From positions 66,651-130,650 of the forward strand of contig DAOVGR010000039.1 of NCBI GenBank assembly GCA_030672305.1: 64,000 bases of DNA. The letters are read 5' to 3'. The notes under the pieces are model-generated. The model searched no databases and was not told the origin of the DNA. It saw nothing but the letters and a program-made list of their open reading frames with translations. Numbering within the stretch: the first letter of the stretch is position 1; every line of letters begins with the position of its first letter. This document shows, in pieces, positions 36,031 through 45,560 of this stretch. Source of the stretch: Thermoplasmatales archaeon (GTDB lineage Archaea > Thermoplasmatota > E2 > DHVEG-1). The position numbers were made by a program, and so were the translations under genes.

Positions 36031-37044
36031 ATGAATAAAAAATTCCAAAAAATAAAAATAGTTTTAATATTCCTAATACTATTTAGTTTTTCTATAATCT
36101 CTATATCCTCTATTGCCAAATCTGGTCCACTTGATCAAATTTATGAATTAACTCCCAATCTTGTTATTGATTATGACAGATCACTATTGCAAGTACCAAT
36201 TATTCCTTTTGATGAAGCAAGATCTATACCTGTAAAAGTAAAATTGCAATTACTTGGTCCAGCTGTTGATATTGTACTTGGGAAAACTGGAGGAAATATA
36301 GATTTAATTGTTGATATGTCTATTGCTAATATTCCTGAAGGATGCCAAGCATCAGTAACTCCGCCTATATTATTAATAGAGCTTCCAGGGCAAAACATAG
36401 TTGTCGAAGTAAATGCAACCATTTCAATTACTATTAATCAATATATACCTGCTGAATCGCAAAAAAATATAGCTGTAAGGATGAGCTCTAGAAGAGTTGG
36501 TGGCAGTACAACACTTATTAAACCTGGAAATTTTACACAGGATATTCCTTTTATAGTTGGTTACTTTTCCCAATTAAGCTTTAATTATATAGATGGAAAT
36601 GTAAGAAATATTAGTCCAGATGAAACAGCTGATTTTAATTTTGAAATTCAAAATTGGGGAAATGGTGCCACAAAAGTAATTTCTGAAGTTGTAGATCTTC
36701 CTGATGGATGGCTTACAGAGATAGTTCACAGCACTATTTTAGGATCTGAACTTGTTGGTAGCACCTCAGGAAAATTAATATCTTTAAGAGTTAAACCACC
36801 AGTTGATTTTGGATATCATGAGGACCGAGCAGTAATTAAGATTTCAATGACCCCAATAAGCATTGAAAATCCTGATTATCGAGGAGAACCACATTATCTT
36901 TATTTTATTGTTCAAAGTAAGGGATTTTTTACACCTGGTTTTGATATAGTTATTCTATTATTTGCTTTTATTTTTGTATTAATCCCTATCTGGAAAAGGA
37001 AAAATAGAACAAAGGAAAACAAAGATTTGAGGAGGAAACTATGA
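36031..37044 (+). CDS. Membrane-anchored surface protein 2
   Basis: A 337 aa paralog of the preceding protein, with signal peptide (about 1-31), beta-rich ectodomain with several possible N-glycosylation sites, C-terminal helix (FDIVILLFAFIFVLIPIW) and basic tail. The segment DETADFNFEIQNWGNGATKVISEVVDLPDGW aligns with DIADFQIDIENIGNGPTYVGIEIVDIPEDEW of protein 1. It overlaps the third gene by 4 bases; an AT-rich 177-bp gap separates it from protein 1. Confidence 0.82.
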   Translation: MNKKFQKIKIVLIFLILFSFSIISISSIAKSGPLDQIYELTPNLVIDYDRSLLQVPIIPFDEARSIPVKVKLQLLGPAVDIVLGKTGGNIDLIVDMSIANIPEGCQASVTPPILLIELPGQNIVVEVNATISITINQYIPAESQKNIAVRMSSRRVGGSTTLIKPGNFTQDIPFIVGYFSQLSFNYIDGNVRNISPDETADFNFEIQNWGNGATKVISEVVDLPDGWLTEIVHSTILGSELVGSTSGKLISLRVKPPVDFGYHEDRAVIKISMTPISIENPDYRGEPHYLYFIVQSKGFFTPGFDIVILLFAFIFVLIPIWKRKNRTKENKDLRRKL

Positions 37045-38801
37045 TGCTCATAAAAAAACTTATTATAATTCTAATAATTTTCAGTTTAATTCTTCCCTCA
37101 ATTTCATTAAATGTTTTGTCTCAGTCAGTGACTGATAATGGTGATTCAAATAATACATTAGGATTAATTTGGAGACTTCTTAAATTACGTTTTAATTTAG
37201 GATTTTTAGACTCTTTATCTCTTGGAAGATATTTTTATCGACAAATGAGACCCCCAGTTGCCATTCAGTCTTATCCTGATGCTGTGGATTTAAGGTATCT
37301 TAATAAAACCATATTTAATATTGGTGGAAAAAACCCTACGACTCTTGAATGGGAACCAATGGTAAAGGTAGCTGGTAGTTGGAGCTTTGCTTGGTTTAAT
37401 TCAAGAACAATTTTTTCATTTGAATTTGTTCCTCCTGAAGATGCGCCTGGGGATGTTTGGAATGTTCAATTTGATCCTAATGAATTGATAATGGATACAA
37501 ATATGGAAAATTTAGACTGGCCTGGTGCCGAAGCCCCCTTTAGAACAAATGTAACTATAATGCTTAAGCCATCTCTAGATCTAACCTATCCTTCTCAAGA
37601 TGTAGTTTTAAAAGTTAATATTATAAGGGAAGAGCTTTTAGACCATAATCGTATTAGAAAAGGTGCTCCAAAATGGGTAAAAACCAACCTTTCTGGATAT
37701 CAAGAAAAAATGAATGAAATGGATCCAGATATGTATCAATTTTGGTCTTATAGAATTAATACCATTGTATGGAATACACTTAGTAAACGAGTCTATTTCT
37801 TATTAAATTTAAATTTTCCTGCTCATGACAAATGGGTTGATAGCACTGTTGAGATTTTAGTTAGAGTAAATAGATATCATCAAGCAAAGATACTTCCTCC
37901 TTTACCTCAGGATATTCAACCTTATGAGGTAAAATCTATTCCAATTACTATAATAAATTTGGGGAGTCACATTGATACCTTTAATTTTAGAGTTTCAACT
38001 ACAGGTGAAAATATGGTTGTCACGCCTCCACCAGCGATTACATTAAAACCGGGTGAAGAATCCCAGGCATTAGTTGGGGTTGCTGCGCCAAAAAGCTTTT
38101 TATCAATTGGTGCTACCACTTCAATATTTATTGAAGCATATTCTGTAAACGATCCAAATAGTGTATTTTCAAATACAATAATTTTGTCAACAGTAGGAGT
38201 ATATGCTACAGGTAGTGATACTTACAATTTAGTTTTAGTATTAATAACATTGTTAGTAATTGTTGGAATATTTCTTTATTTCATAAGAAAACGTAGGGAA
38301 AAAATATCTATTAAACCAGATAAGCCCTGGGAGATACCTGAAGAAAAAAAATATCTTGAAAACTTAAAAGAAAAAGATAAGCAGAAATACAATGACACCT
38401 TAAAGATGATGGAAGATGAATATAAATCTGCTTTGTTATGGCATAGATACTATTGTGATGCTTTACTTAGAAAGAAAAAGGTTCCAAGAAAAAAAATTGA
38501 AATTAAAATCAATTTCAAAAGACTTACTGATAGATTTGATAAAATAAAGATAGCAAGAAAAGAGCCTAAAAAACAAAAATTAAAGGTTAAAGAAAAAAAA
38601 ATAAAGGTTGAAAAAGAAAAAATCCCAGAAAAACAACCCATTGAAGAACCTAAGAAAATTGAAGAGATAAAGCCTGAAGAAATCAAAAAGAAAGAAAAAA
38701 TAGTTGATAAAAAAGCAGAATTAGAACGAATTAAAAGGGAAAGAGTACTTTCTAAAATAAGGCGTGAACAAGAAAAACAGATTAGAAAAATTGGTGATTA
38801 G
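37041..38801 (+). CDS. Membrane-anchored surface protein 3 with long charged cytoplasmic tail
   Basis: The 586 aa protein has a signal peptide (about 1-29), an ectodomain to about residue 385 that ends in an Ig-like domain (LPPLPQDIQPYEVKSIPITIINLGSHIDTFNFRV), one transmembrane helix (about 393-415) and a 170-residue cytoplasmic region extremely rich in Lys and Glu. Some of the latter (PEEKKYLENLKEKDKQKYNDTLKMMEDEYKSALLWHRYY) looks helical. The tail suggests a link from the cell surface to an internal partner. No family recognised. Confidence 0.8.
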   Translation: MMLIKKLIIILIIFSLILPSISLNVLSQSVTDNGDSNNTLGLIWRLLKLRFNLGFLDSLSLGRYFYRQMRPPVAIQSYPDAVDLRYLNKTIFNIGGKNPTTLEWEPMVKVAGSWSFAWFNSRTIFSFEFVPPEDAPGDVWNVQFDPNELIMDTNMENLDWPGAEAPFRTNVTIMLKPSLDLTYPSQDVVLKVNIIREELLDHNRIRKGAPKWVKTNLSGYQEKMNEMDPDMYQFWSYRINTIVWNTLSKRVYFLLNLNFPAHDKWVDSTVEILVRVNRYHQAKILPPLPQDIQPYEVKSIPITIINLGSHIDTFNFRVSTTGENMVVTPPPAITLKPGEESQALVGVAAPKSFLSIGATTSIFIEAYSVNDPNSVFSNTIILSTVGVYATGSDTYNLVLVLITLLVIVGIFLYFIRKRREKISIKPDKPWEIPEEKKYLENLKEKDKQKYNDTLKMMEDEYKSALLWHRYYCDALLRKKKVPRKKIEIKINFKRLTDRFDKIKIARKEPKKQKLKVKEKKIKVEKEKIPEKQPIEEPKKIEEIKPEEIKKKEKIVDKKAELERIKRERVLSKIRREQEKQIRKIGD

Positions 38802-38839
38802 ACATCGCAACTCTATTTTTATTATTATACTACTTTTTT

Positions 38840-39568
38840 TTAAATTTCAAGAGAAAATTTTGGCATTATTGTCATTAGAATAAAAATTGCAATTATTAGT
38901 AATATTATCCATACTGTTGCATTCCATCTTATTATTTTTACTCCATCAAGAGGGCCAAATGGTAGCAGGTTAAATGTAGCAAGAAATGCATTAATCAAAC
39001 AAATAAATCCAAATATTTGTCCAATAATTTGAAATTCAAAGACAACAAAAAGATAAATTGGAAGTGTAATTATTGCAACAATGATATTTGCCAATGGTCC
39101 TGCCACTGCAATTTTTCCAGTTTCATGATATCTTGATCCACCCATAAACATAACTGCACCAGGTGCAGCAAAAACAAAGGGAGTCAAAACACCAAGAAAT
39201 AGAGCTAAACTCAAGCCTTGAGGAAACATTCTATATTCTGCCCATAAATTATGTTTCTGAGCAATGATTTTGTGTGATATTTCATGAAAGAAGAAAGCTG
39301 TAACAATACCAAAAAATGAAACAGCAATACCATATGGAATTCTACTAGGATTGAAACCAATGCTAAGACCTGTGATTAAATTGTTTCCTGTTAAGGCAAA
39401 TGTAAAGGCTACGGTCAAAACAATCATAGAAATTAAAAGATGACGAATTTCAACACCACTAAATCTCCCAGGCTTACCACCTTCTAAGCTACCTTCTGGA
39501 AAATACATGTATTCTCTTGGTGGGATGTCGTGAAATGAAGTATAAATCCTTCTTTTCTCCTGTGCCAT
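38840..39568 (-). CDS. Site-2 protease (M50) family membrane metalloprotease
   Basis: A 242 aa multipass protein with zinc motif HEISH (HExxH, in FFHEISHKIIAQKH) and a second catalytic segment NLLPFGPLDG (NxxPxxxLDG type) near the C-terminus. The central AVAGPLANIIVAI is also typical of the M50B group. Such proteases cut membrane proteins within the bilayer. It sits next to a surface-protein cluster that it might process, which is inference from position only. Confidence 0.87.
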   Translation of the reverse strand: MAQEKRRIYTSFHDIPPREYMYFPEGSLEGGKPGRFSGVEIRHLLISMIVLTVAFTFALTGNNLITGLSIGFNPSRIPYGIAVSFFGIVTAFFFHEISHKIIAQKHNLWAEYRMFPQGLSLALFLGVLTPFVFAAPGAVMFMGGSRYHETGKIAVAGPLANIIVAIITLPIYLFVVFEFQIIGQIFGFICLINAFLATFNLLPFGPLDGVKIIRWNATVWIILLIIAIFILMTIMPKFSLEI

Positions 39569-39626
39569 ATATTTTCCTCACCAGCTTACATTACTATTTA
39601 TGTTTGTTTTTAGTAAAAATAATTTA

Positions 39627-40796
39627 TCATCCAAATACAAGACTTGCAATATATGGAAATGCAATAAGTGTACCGATCATACTTCCTAAATTTGCCAGTG
39701 CTACTACCATGAGAAGCCTGATAACTCTATTATTCCAGAATTCTTTAAAGCTTTCAATTTTACTTATATCCTTAAAATCTTTAACAACAGGTGTTCTAAG
39801 TTTTGCTTCGACATATCCTGCAACCCATCCTGCTGCAATAGCAGGATTAAGAGACGTAAGTGGTGCGGCTATAAAGGCAGTACCAATCGATAATGGATGA
39901 CCACGTGCTATTGCAGCACCAAGTGCAGATAGACTTCCATTTATTAGAAACCACCAAATAAAGACGTTTTTTATCTGATCCCATGCATCTGGTCCTCTAT
40001 TAAAAAGCAACCAGAGTATTAATACGGCAAATAAGATTGGAATTGAATAAGCTGCAATTTTTGCAATTTTTATTCTTTTTTTAGGCACTTCTTCGAATTT
40101 TTTCAGATCGGTTTTTAACTCTTTTTTTTCTAAATGTTTTTTTATTCCTTTAAGATGACCTGCACCAACAACAGCAACAACCTTTCCTTTCTTGCTTTCA
40201 TCAAGAATTTTTTTGGCAATATATTCATCTCTTTCATGAATTAAAACAGTTGCAACACTTGGTGCAATTTCACCAAATTCCTCCATAAGAGAAGAGATTA
40301 CATCTTGATCCATTAGCTTTTTAAGATCAAGCTCTTCTGTTTCTTCTTCGTCGTATCCCATTATTGCCTTAAGAAATTCCCAGGTAAGTTTGAATTTCTC
40401 CCTGATGCCCATTTTTCGCCATGCTCTTTTAAGGGTAATTGTAATATCTCTATCTACTAATGCTACATCTAAACCATTTTTCTTTGCAACATCCATTGCT
40501 GCAATCATTTCAGAACCTGGTTCTACTCCATATTCCTTACCAAGTCTTCTTTGAATTGAGGATAAAAATGTTTGAGCTAGCATTAGATAAGCATTATTAG
40601 ACTTCAAAAGTTTTGTTACAGGAGTACTTTCCCATTTGTCCTTTTTTGTAATTGCTTCATATCTTCTATTACAAAGCTCTACTGCAACAATATCTGGCTT
40701 ATATTTTTCTATTGCTTGTTTAACCTCTTCAACACTTTCTTTAGATATATGTGCAGTACCTACCAGTATAATGTTATCTTTTACTTCTACTAGCAA
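39627..40796 (-). CDS. TraB family membrane protein
   Basis: The 389 aa protein has an N-terminal TraB/PrgY-like domain (LVGTAHISKESVEEVKQAIEKYKPDIVAVELCNRRYEAI, VALVDRDI, VVGAGHLKGI) and a C-terminal region with about four transmembrane helices. Archaeal members correspond to the family first seen in the enterococcal pheromone-shutdown protein; the biochemical role is unknown, although the fold is related to ancient metalloproteases. Good ribosome binding site AAAGGAGATAAATTG occurs just upstream of ATG. Confidence 0.87.
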   Translation of the reverse strand: MLVEVKDNIILVGTAHISKESVEEVKQAIEKYKPDIVAVELCNRRYEAITKKDKWESTPVTKLLKSNNAYLMLAQTFLSSIQRRLGKEYGVEPGSEMIAAMDVAKKNGLDVALVDRDITITLKRAWRKMGIREKFKLTWEFLKAIMGYDEEETEELDLKKLMDQDVISSLMEEFGEIAPSVATVLIHERDEYIAKKILDESKKGKVVAVVGAGHLKGIKKHLEKKELKTDLKKFEEVPKKRIKIAKIAAYSIPILFAVLILWLLFNRGPDAWDQIKNVFIWWFLINGSLSALGAAIARGHPLSIGTAFIAAPLTSLNPAIAAGWVAGYVEAKLRTPVVKDFKDISKIESFKEFWNNRVIRLLMVVALANLGSMIGTLIAFPYIASLVFG

Positions 40797-40846
40797 TTTA
40801 TCTCCTTTAACCTTAAATATAGTAAATCTGTAACAAAAAAAACTAC

Positions 40847-41482
40847 TTAAATTTCGGCTTCGAAGTCTTCAACTGGAGGATTGAAATCATCATATTTCTT
40901 TATCTTACCTTTTTCCTTTAGGATTGCTCTAGTTAAAAGCCAATAAACAAGAGCTAGCGCTCTTCTACCCTTATTATTGGTTGGAATTACTAGATCAAGA
41001 AACTTGGTATCATTATTTGTATCACATAAACCTACAACTGGGATGCCAATGTTTTCTGCTTCATGCAATGCCTGAGCATCTGCAAGTGGATCAGTCAGTA
41101 TTAAAAGCTCAGGTTCAAGAAAACCTTTTGAATTTGGGTTAGTAAGTGTTCCAGGTCTAAAACGACCATCCAAGACTGTTATACCAGTGTGTTCAGAAAG
41201 CTTTTTGATTGGTTTCTGCCCATATTGTCTTACAGAGACAATTAGAATATTTTTAGGATCATAATTAGCTATAAACTTACCAGCTATCTTTATTCTCTCA
41301 TCAGTTTTTTTAACATCAATAATGTATAAACCATCATTTCTTACCTTGTAAATGAAATCCTTGATATCTGCAGTTTTCTGTCTTGTACCAATATGAGCAC
41401 CAGAAGTCATATAGGTTTCTTCGGAGATAGTCATACCATTTTCTTCTTTTTTTTCCTCTTTTTCCTTTTTTTCTTCGGCCAT
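40847..41482 (-). CDS. rps2: 30S ribosomal protein S2
   Basis: A 211 aa archaeal S2 (uS2). Visible motifs are TSGAHIGTRQKTADIKDFIYKVR, FRPGTLTNP, LLILTDPLADAQALHEAENIGIPVVGLCDTNN and IPTNNKGRRALALVYWLL. The first 17 residues are Lys/Glu-rich and poorly conserved. It is 18 bp downstream of rpoK, as in many archaea, but here both follow the S5-L30 end of the spc operon. Confidence 0.96.
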   Translation of the reverse strand: MAEEKKEKEEKKEENGMTISEETYMTSGAHIGTRQKTADIKDFIYKVRNDGLYIIDVKKTDERIKIAGKFIANYDPKNILIVSVRQYGQKPIKKLSEHTGITVLDGRFRPGTLTNPNSKGFLEPELLILTDPLADAQALHEAENIGIPVVGLCDTNNDTKFLDLVIPTNNKGRRALALVYWLLTRAILKEKGKIKKYDDFNPPVEDFEAEI

Positions 41483-41500
41483 AACTACTCCCCTTTTACC

Positions 41501-41677
41501 TTAATTTTGCACCCTTTTAACAGTAATTGGTATAGCATCCTCTTTAAATTCTAACATAGCAATGTCAATAGGTGAGATAACATCCTTTGGTAATTTAATA
41601 AGAGTGGGAGCTCCCATAGATATTTGTAAAGCTCTCGCTCCAACAATACGTGCTTTTTCAAATCGTGTGTATATCAA
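41501..41677 (-). CDS. rpoK: DNA-directed RNA polymerase subunit K (Rpb6 homolog), TTG start
   Basis: A 58 aa subunit recognisable by [24 protein letters not shown] followed by a C-terminal ITVKRV. Archaeal RpoK corresponds to Rpb6/omega and stabilises RNA polymerase. No ATG is in frame at the right place; TTG 41677 follows GGTGAGA by 4 nt and yields the family-normal N-terminus. An unusual start codon for so essential a gene, but TTG is also seen elsewhere in Archaea. Confidence 0.92.
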   Translation of the reverse strand: MIYTRFEKARIVGARALQISMGAPTLIKLPKDVISPIDIAMLEFKEDAIPITVKRVQN

Positions 41678-41750
41678 ATTATCTCACCATATCTTATAAA
41701 CAGTAAGAGCACCAAATATTAGAAGTATTTAAAAAGGTTACCATGAAACT

Positions 41751-41963
41751 TTAGTGTCTGATTCCCTCCTGAGTTTCTGAATATTCAACAGATCTATTGG
41801 AGAATTCTTCAAGGGCAAGTTGCATATCAATTGTTATATCTCTTAAAAGTTGATCTAAGAATTCATTTTTAAACTCTTTTACACCATCAACATCTGAAAA
41901 TAATTTACCAAGATACCCATTTGACTCCTTATGGATCTCTATATTATATAAGGTCTCTTCCAT
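41751..41963 (-). CDS. Hypothetical 70-aa protein in the ribosomal operon
   Basis: The 70 aa acidic protein (MEETLYNIEIHKESNGYLGKL...DVDGVKEFKNEFLDQLLRDITIDMQLALEEF) is predicted mainly helical. It lies between L30 and rpoK, on the same strand, where many archaea have L15 and SecY. I do not recognise a family. A GAGGGGTATAT ribosome binding site at 41970 supports translation. Its role may be ribosomal or transcriptional by association only. Confidence 0.7.
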   Translation of the reverse strand: MEETLYNIEIHKESNGYLGKLFSDVDGVKEFKNEFLDQLLRDITIDMQLALEEFSNRSVEYSETQEGIRH

Positions 41964-42032
41964 ATATACCCCTCTTCCTAGATTAAATAAAACACCTCTT
42001 ATATAAAAGGTTTTTGGAATATTTAATGATTT

Positions 42033-42497
42033 TTATATCATTCTTTCAATAAGCTTATTTATATCTTTACCACGATAGCCCAATGCACCTTTTTTTACAT
42101 ATGACCGCTTCACGCCCTCATAACCATTTTTTGGAGGATTGAGCCTAAAAATCGGTTTTATGTTGGGAAGATCTTTGTATTTGATTTTATTATCAATTAT
42201 TGCTTGAGAAAGTTTATCTATACTATTGTATGATGTGGCAGATTTTAGATGTTTTTCTGTTAATTCTTTATCCCCTTCAAGTTTACCTCTTGTAATCATT
42301 AGCTTTTCTAATACATCTTTCTCAACCTCGCCCCAGGTGATGTAGTCTTTTGCTACTTGAAGCATGCCTTTTATACTTGGTTTTTCTTCAAGGAGTACAC
42401 AATGATTTGCTCTTGTTAAATTTAAAAGTTGTAATGTTTTTCTAATATCAGGTTTTATATTTATTATTCCTCGAACTCTAATTGCTGCATATGTCAT
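42033..42497 (-). CDS. rpl30: 50S ribosomal protein L30
   Basis: A 154 aa archaeal-type L30 (uL30), longer than bacterial L30. It begins YAAIRVRGIINIKPDIRKTLQLLNLTRANHCVLL and ends with FRLNPPKNGYEGVKRSYVKKGALGYRG. It overlaps nothing, starting 1 bp after S5. It is the last canonical ribosomal gene of the spc part: the usual L15 and SecY genes do not follow. Confidence 0.96.
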   Translation of the reverse strand: MTYAAIRVRGIINIKPDIRKTLQLLNLTRANHCVLLEEKPSIKGMLQVAKDYITWGEVEKDVLEKLMITRGKLEGDKELTEKHLKSATSYNSIDKLSQAIIDNKIKYKDLPNIKPIFRLNPPKNGYEGVKRSYVKKGALGYRGKDINKLIERMI

Positions 42498-42498
42498 T

Positions 42499-43236
42499 TT
42501 ATGCAGCCTCCTTTTGAGATGGTTCTATGGGTTGTTTTTCTGCAATAGGTTCTATACTTCCTGATTTTATACCAACGAATTTTACAGCTTCGGGCATAAC
42601 ACGCATTTCTGCGTTTTGTTCAAGGGCATTAAATACTGCTTTTGAATAATTAACAGTTGTTTTTGTTTTACCTCTTGTAAAAGTCCAACAATCTTTTATA
42701 CCCGCAAGAGTAAGAATCTTTTTTGCTACACTTCCTGTTGCAAGACCAATTCCTCTAGGAGCAGGTTTCAGCGTAATTTCAACAGATCCACTTTTTCCTT
42801 TAACTGTGAATGGGACAGTATGTGGTTTTCCACATCCACATTCCCAAGAACCACATCCACGTTTAATCTCAATAATATTTAATTTTGCACTATCAATTGC
42901 TTTTCTGATACTTGAACCAACTTCTTTTCCCTTAGCCTGACCAAATCCAATAAATCCATCTTTATTTCCAACAGCAACAGTTATAACAAATTTTACTCTT
43001 CTACCAGAGTCAGTCATACGTTGGACCATATTAACATCTATTACTTCATCATTTATTTCTGGAAGTAAAATATCCACAATTTCAGGTTCTCTAATAGGAA
43101 GACCTGTTCTCAATGCATCACTCATTGTTGTTACTTGCTTACTTAAAACCATTTTTCCAAGCTTAGTTCTGGGATCCCAGTTTACTGGTGTAGATCGTGT
43201 TTTATCTACATTTCTTCTTCTTCTTCTTGTTGCCAT
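42499..43236 (-). CDS. rps5: 30S ribosomal protein S5
   Basis: The 245 aa archaeal S5 (uS5) has the double-stranded-RNA-binding region [37 protein letters not shown] and the archaeal Cys cluster [15 protein letters not shown], which may bind zinc, followed by [22 protein letters not shown]. The C-terminal tail is short and acidic. It abuts L18 with a shared base. Confidence 0.96.
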   Translation of the reverse strand: MATRRRRRNVDKTRSTPVNWDPRTKLGKMVLSKQVTTMSDALRTGLPIREPEIVDILLPEINDEVIDVNMVQRMTDSGRRVKFVITVAVGNKDGFIGFGQAKGKEVGSSIRKAIDSAKLNIIEIKRGCGSWECGCGKPHTVPFTVKGKSGSVEITLKPAPRGIGLATGSVAKKILTLAGIKDCWTFTRGKTKTTVNYSKAVFNALEQNAEMRVMPEAVKFVGIKSGSIEPIAEKQPIEPSQKEAA

Positions 43237-43742
43237 TATTTGCCCCCTGTAATTTTACTTTTTATATCAGATATAGCAGGCATAATATCCTTAGTCAAAT
43301 GTTTACCCATAATTCTATCCTCACTTGGTATTTTCTCTTCACTATGTTTACACTCAATACCAGCATCAGTCAATCCTTTTACAGAAGCAAAAATTTTTGA
43401 ACCAGTAATCGGAGGATGTCTTCCAGTGTCCAGGACACATTCATTTATACCCTTATTTTTTGCTCTTGTGCCTGCAAGAAAACCAGTTAAATAAGCAGAT
43501 GGAGTCGTAGCAGTTGAAAAGTTCCAATTGTATTTATTCTTTAATTCATTTGAGTTGGCTGAAGCAAGAATAATATCTCCTTCTTGCTTATATTCAATAA
43601 GCTGGATTTGTGTATTTTTTAATGATTTTCTTACAACTACTCTTACTTTTCCAGATCTAAGTAGCTTAAGTCTTTTCCTATAATCAGTTATCCCTTCACG
43701 TCGTCTCCTGGGTTTTACATGGTAACGCGGTCCTTGGGTCAT
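43236..43742 (-). CDS. rpl18: 50S ribosomal protein L18
   Basis: The 168 aa archaeal uL18 binds 5S rRNA. Family segments: [64 protein letters not shown] and [17 protein letters not shown]. It overlaps L19e by 4 bases. Confidence 0.96.
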   Translation of the reverse strand: MTQGPRYHVKPRRRREGITDYRKRLKLLRSGKVRVVVRKSLKNTQIQLIEYKQEGDIILASANSNELKNKYNWNFSTATTPSAYLTGFLAGTRAKNKGINECVLDTGRHPPITGSKIFASVKGLTDAGIECKHSEEKIPSEDRIMGKHLTKDIMPAISDIKSKITGGK

Positions 43743-44203
43743 TGTTGTTTGCCCTCCTTCAAAATTCCATCAGAAATTAGGTGAGTCTGAAGATGATGTT
43801 TGCTTCTGAATTCACCACCCTTTGCTTTCCTGTAATATTTACGATAGGTTGTTTTATCAATTTGCTTTTCTTCTCTAAGAGTTTTAAGATATTTTCTTAA
43901 AGCCCTAATTGTACGCATCCAGCGTTCCTTTTTAGGTAGCCGAGCATACTTTGCCCCTTTTCTAGAACCATGACCACGCTTGCGACCTTTTTCCTTTTGT
44001 TTCTGATTAAACTTTTTTCTCCCGCTTGAGATTCCCTTGATTTGTCTAACTGTTATAGCTTTTCCATTGATAAGAATTCTAATGTCTTCTTTTGTTACTG
44101 CTTTTGCAATCTCATCTAGCCTGTCCTGATCCATCCATACTCTATATACACCGCATTTAAGTATTGATGCAGCCATTCTTCGTTGATTTCTTAAATCAGT
44201 CAT
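43739..44203 (-). CDS. rpl19e: 50S ribosomal protein L19e
   Basis: A 154 aa eL19, present in Archaea and eukaryotes only. It begins TDLRNQRRMAASILKCGVYRVW and has GRKRGHGSRKGAKYARLPKKERWM with the helical C-terminal half. Normal archaeal length. It follows L32e by 11 bp. Confidence 0.96.
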   Translation of the reverse strand: MTDLRNQRRMAASILKCGVYRVWMDQDRLDEIAKAVTKEDIRILINGKAITVRQIKGISSGRKKFNQKQKEKGRKRGHGSRKGAKYARLPKKERWMRTIRALRKYLKTLREEKQIDKTTYRKYYRKAKGGEFRSKHHLQTHLISDGILKEGKQQ

Positions 44204-44214
44204 CTTTCACCCTC

Positions 44215-44997
44215 TTATAGGTTAAGTATTCTAACATCAAGTTCATTGGCTTTCTTTTCAATGTCTATGCGTTTTTTAGTTCCAACTGTACTACCAATTC
44301 GAGCTGCTTGTTTTTCAGGATTTATTCCCTCTAGATCATTAACATTGTATACAATTACTTCTTCAAAACCAGATGAATGAAGACCTCGCACTTCCTTTGG
44401 CCCTCTAAACCCCACTCTAACCTTGCTAGGTCTGTATTTTAAATTAATTCGCATCTTTGATGATATACCATCAGGTTTACGCCAATTTTTTGATAATTTC
44501 TTGTATCTAAACCATTCTTCTCTTAAAAAATTTGGAGTTCTCTTCTTAATTTCTTTTCTTAATATTAATCTTCTTTTGATTTCCTTACTATGCTTAGGTT
44601 TCTTTTTAACTTTATACTTCTTTTCTTCCTCTTCAGTTCCAATTTCTTCTTCATCTTTTTTTGAAACTTTAGGTGTCTCCTCTTTCTTTGCCTTTGTTTT
44701 TTTCTCAATTTTCTTTTCAGGTTTTTGTTTTACCTCTGCAGTCTTTTCTGGTTTAGTTTTCTCAACTTTCTCTTTTTTAGGTACTTTAGGTTTTGTTACC
44801 TGTGGTTTTTCTTTAAACTGATCTTTTATATTTTTTGCAATACTTTCAGTGATTCCTTCAACTTTTGTTAAATCTTTAACATTTGCTTCTTTAAGTTTTT
44901 AAAGTGAATCATAACCTTTTTTATAAAGAGCTTCAGCTTTTGCTTTGCCAATCCCCTGAATCTTTGTAAAATCATTGATAACATCTTTTTTTGCCAT
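44215..44997 (-). CDS. rpl32e: 50S ribosomal protein L32e with HhH N-terminal extension, interrupted by TAA
   Basis: A well-placed start (ATG 44997 behind AGGAGGT) opens a helix-hairpin-helix extension (IQGIGKAKAEALYKKGYDSL), but codon 33 is TAA (44901-44899). The same frame then continues uninterrupted for 227 codons: the rest of the HhH, a Lys/Glu/Pro-rich linker and the eL32 core (FLREEWFRYKKLSKNWRKP...RGLHSSGFEEV...). After the stop there is no ATG, GTG or TTG before 44454, which lies inside the core and would omit conserved residues. The HhH of S3 has Glu at the matching place (GIKSLEEL versus GYDSL-stop-KL), so GAA to TAA is the simplest change. Sequencing error, strain variant or real loss are all possible. 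Confidence 0.85.
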
Positions 44998-44999
44998 TT

Positions 45000-45542
45000 C
45001 TATCTACCTCCTCTGCTGATTCTATATACGCCATCTTGAAATACACGAGTATCCCGTCTTTTGACTGAAGTAGCTCTTTCAATATTTGCAACGGTCTGTC
45101 CGACTTTCTCCTTATTTATCCCTTGTACAGTTATGTCATCGCCTTTGATTTCTATGTTTATTCCTTCAAGAATTTTTGCTCTTCTTGCAGCTCTTTCTCC
45201 AAGGAAATTCTGAATGATAAATTCATTTCCTTCTACAGAAGTTTTTATAGGAAAATGAGAAAAAACAGTTTTCATTTTATATTCAAATCCTTCTGTAACG
45301 CCTTTAATCATGTTCTTTGTGTGTGCAACAATAGTTCCGATTAATGCTAATTCTTTTCGTCTTACATTTTTCCCATTTACTTCTATTGCATTGCCATTAA
45401 TCTTTATATTTATTTTAGGATGGGAAAAAATCCTTTTAAGTTCACCTTTTTCTCCTTTAACTGTTAGTATGTTATTTTCAATTGTTACTGTAACACCATC
45501 AGGTATTTTTATCTGTTCTTTTATCGCTGTCGTCCTAACCAT
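45000..45542 (-). CDS. rpl6: 50S ribosomal protein L6
   Basis: The 180 aa archaeal uL6 has two related beta-alpha domains. Signature sequences are IPDGVTVTIENNILTVKGEKGELKRIF, EGFEYKMKTVFSHFPI and NFLGERAARRAKILEGINIEIKGDDITVQGINKEKVGQTVANIERAT. It is 18 bp downstream of S8 and 2 bp upstream of L32e. Confidence 0.96.
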   Translation of the reverse strand: MVRTTAIKEQIKIPDGVTVTIENNILTVKGEKGELKRIFSHPKINIKINGNAIEVNGKNVRRKELALIGTIVAHTKNMIKGVTEGFEYKMKTVFSHFPIKTSVEGNEFIIQNFLGERAARRAKILEGINIEIKGDDITVQGINKEKVGQTVANIERATSVKRRDTRVFQDGVYRISRGGR

Positions 45543-45560
45543 AAATTAATCACCCTGTCG

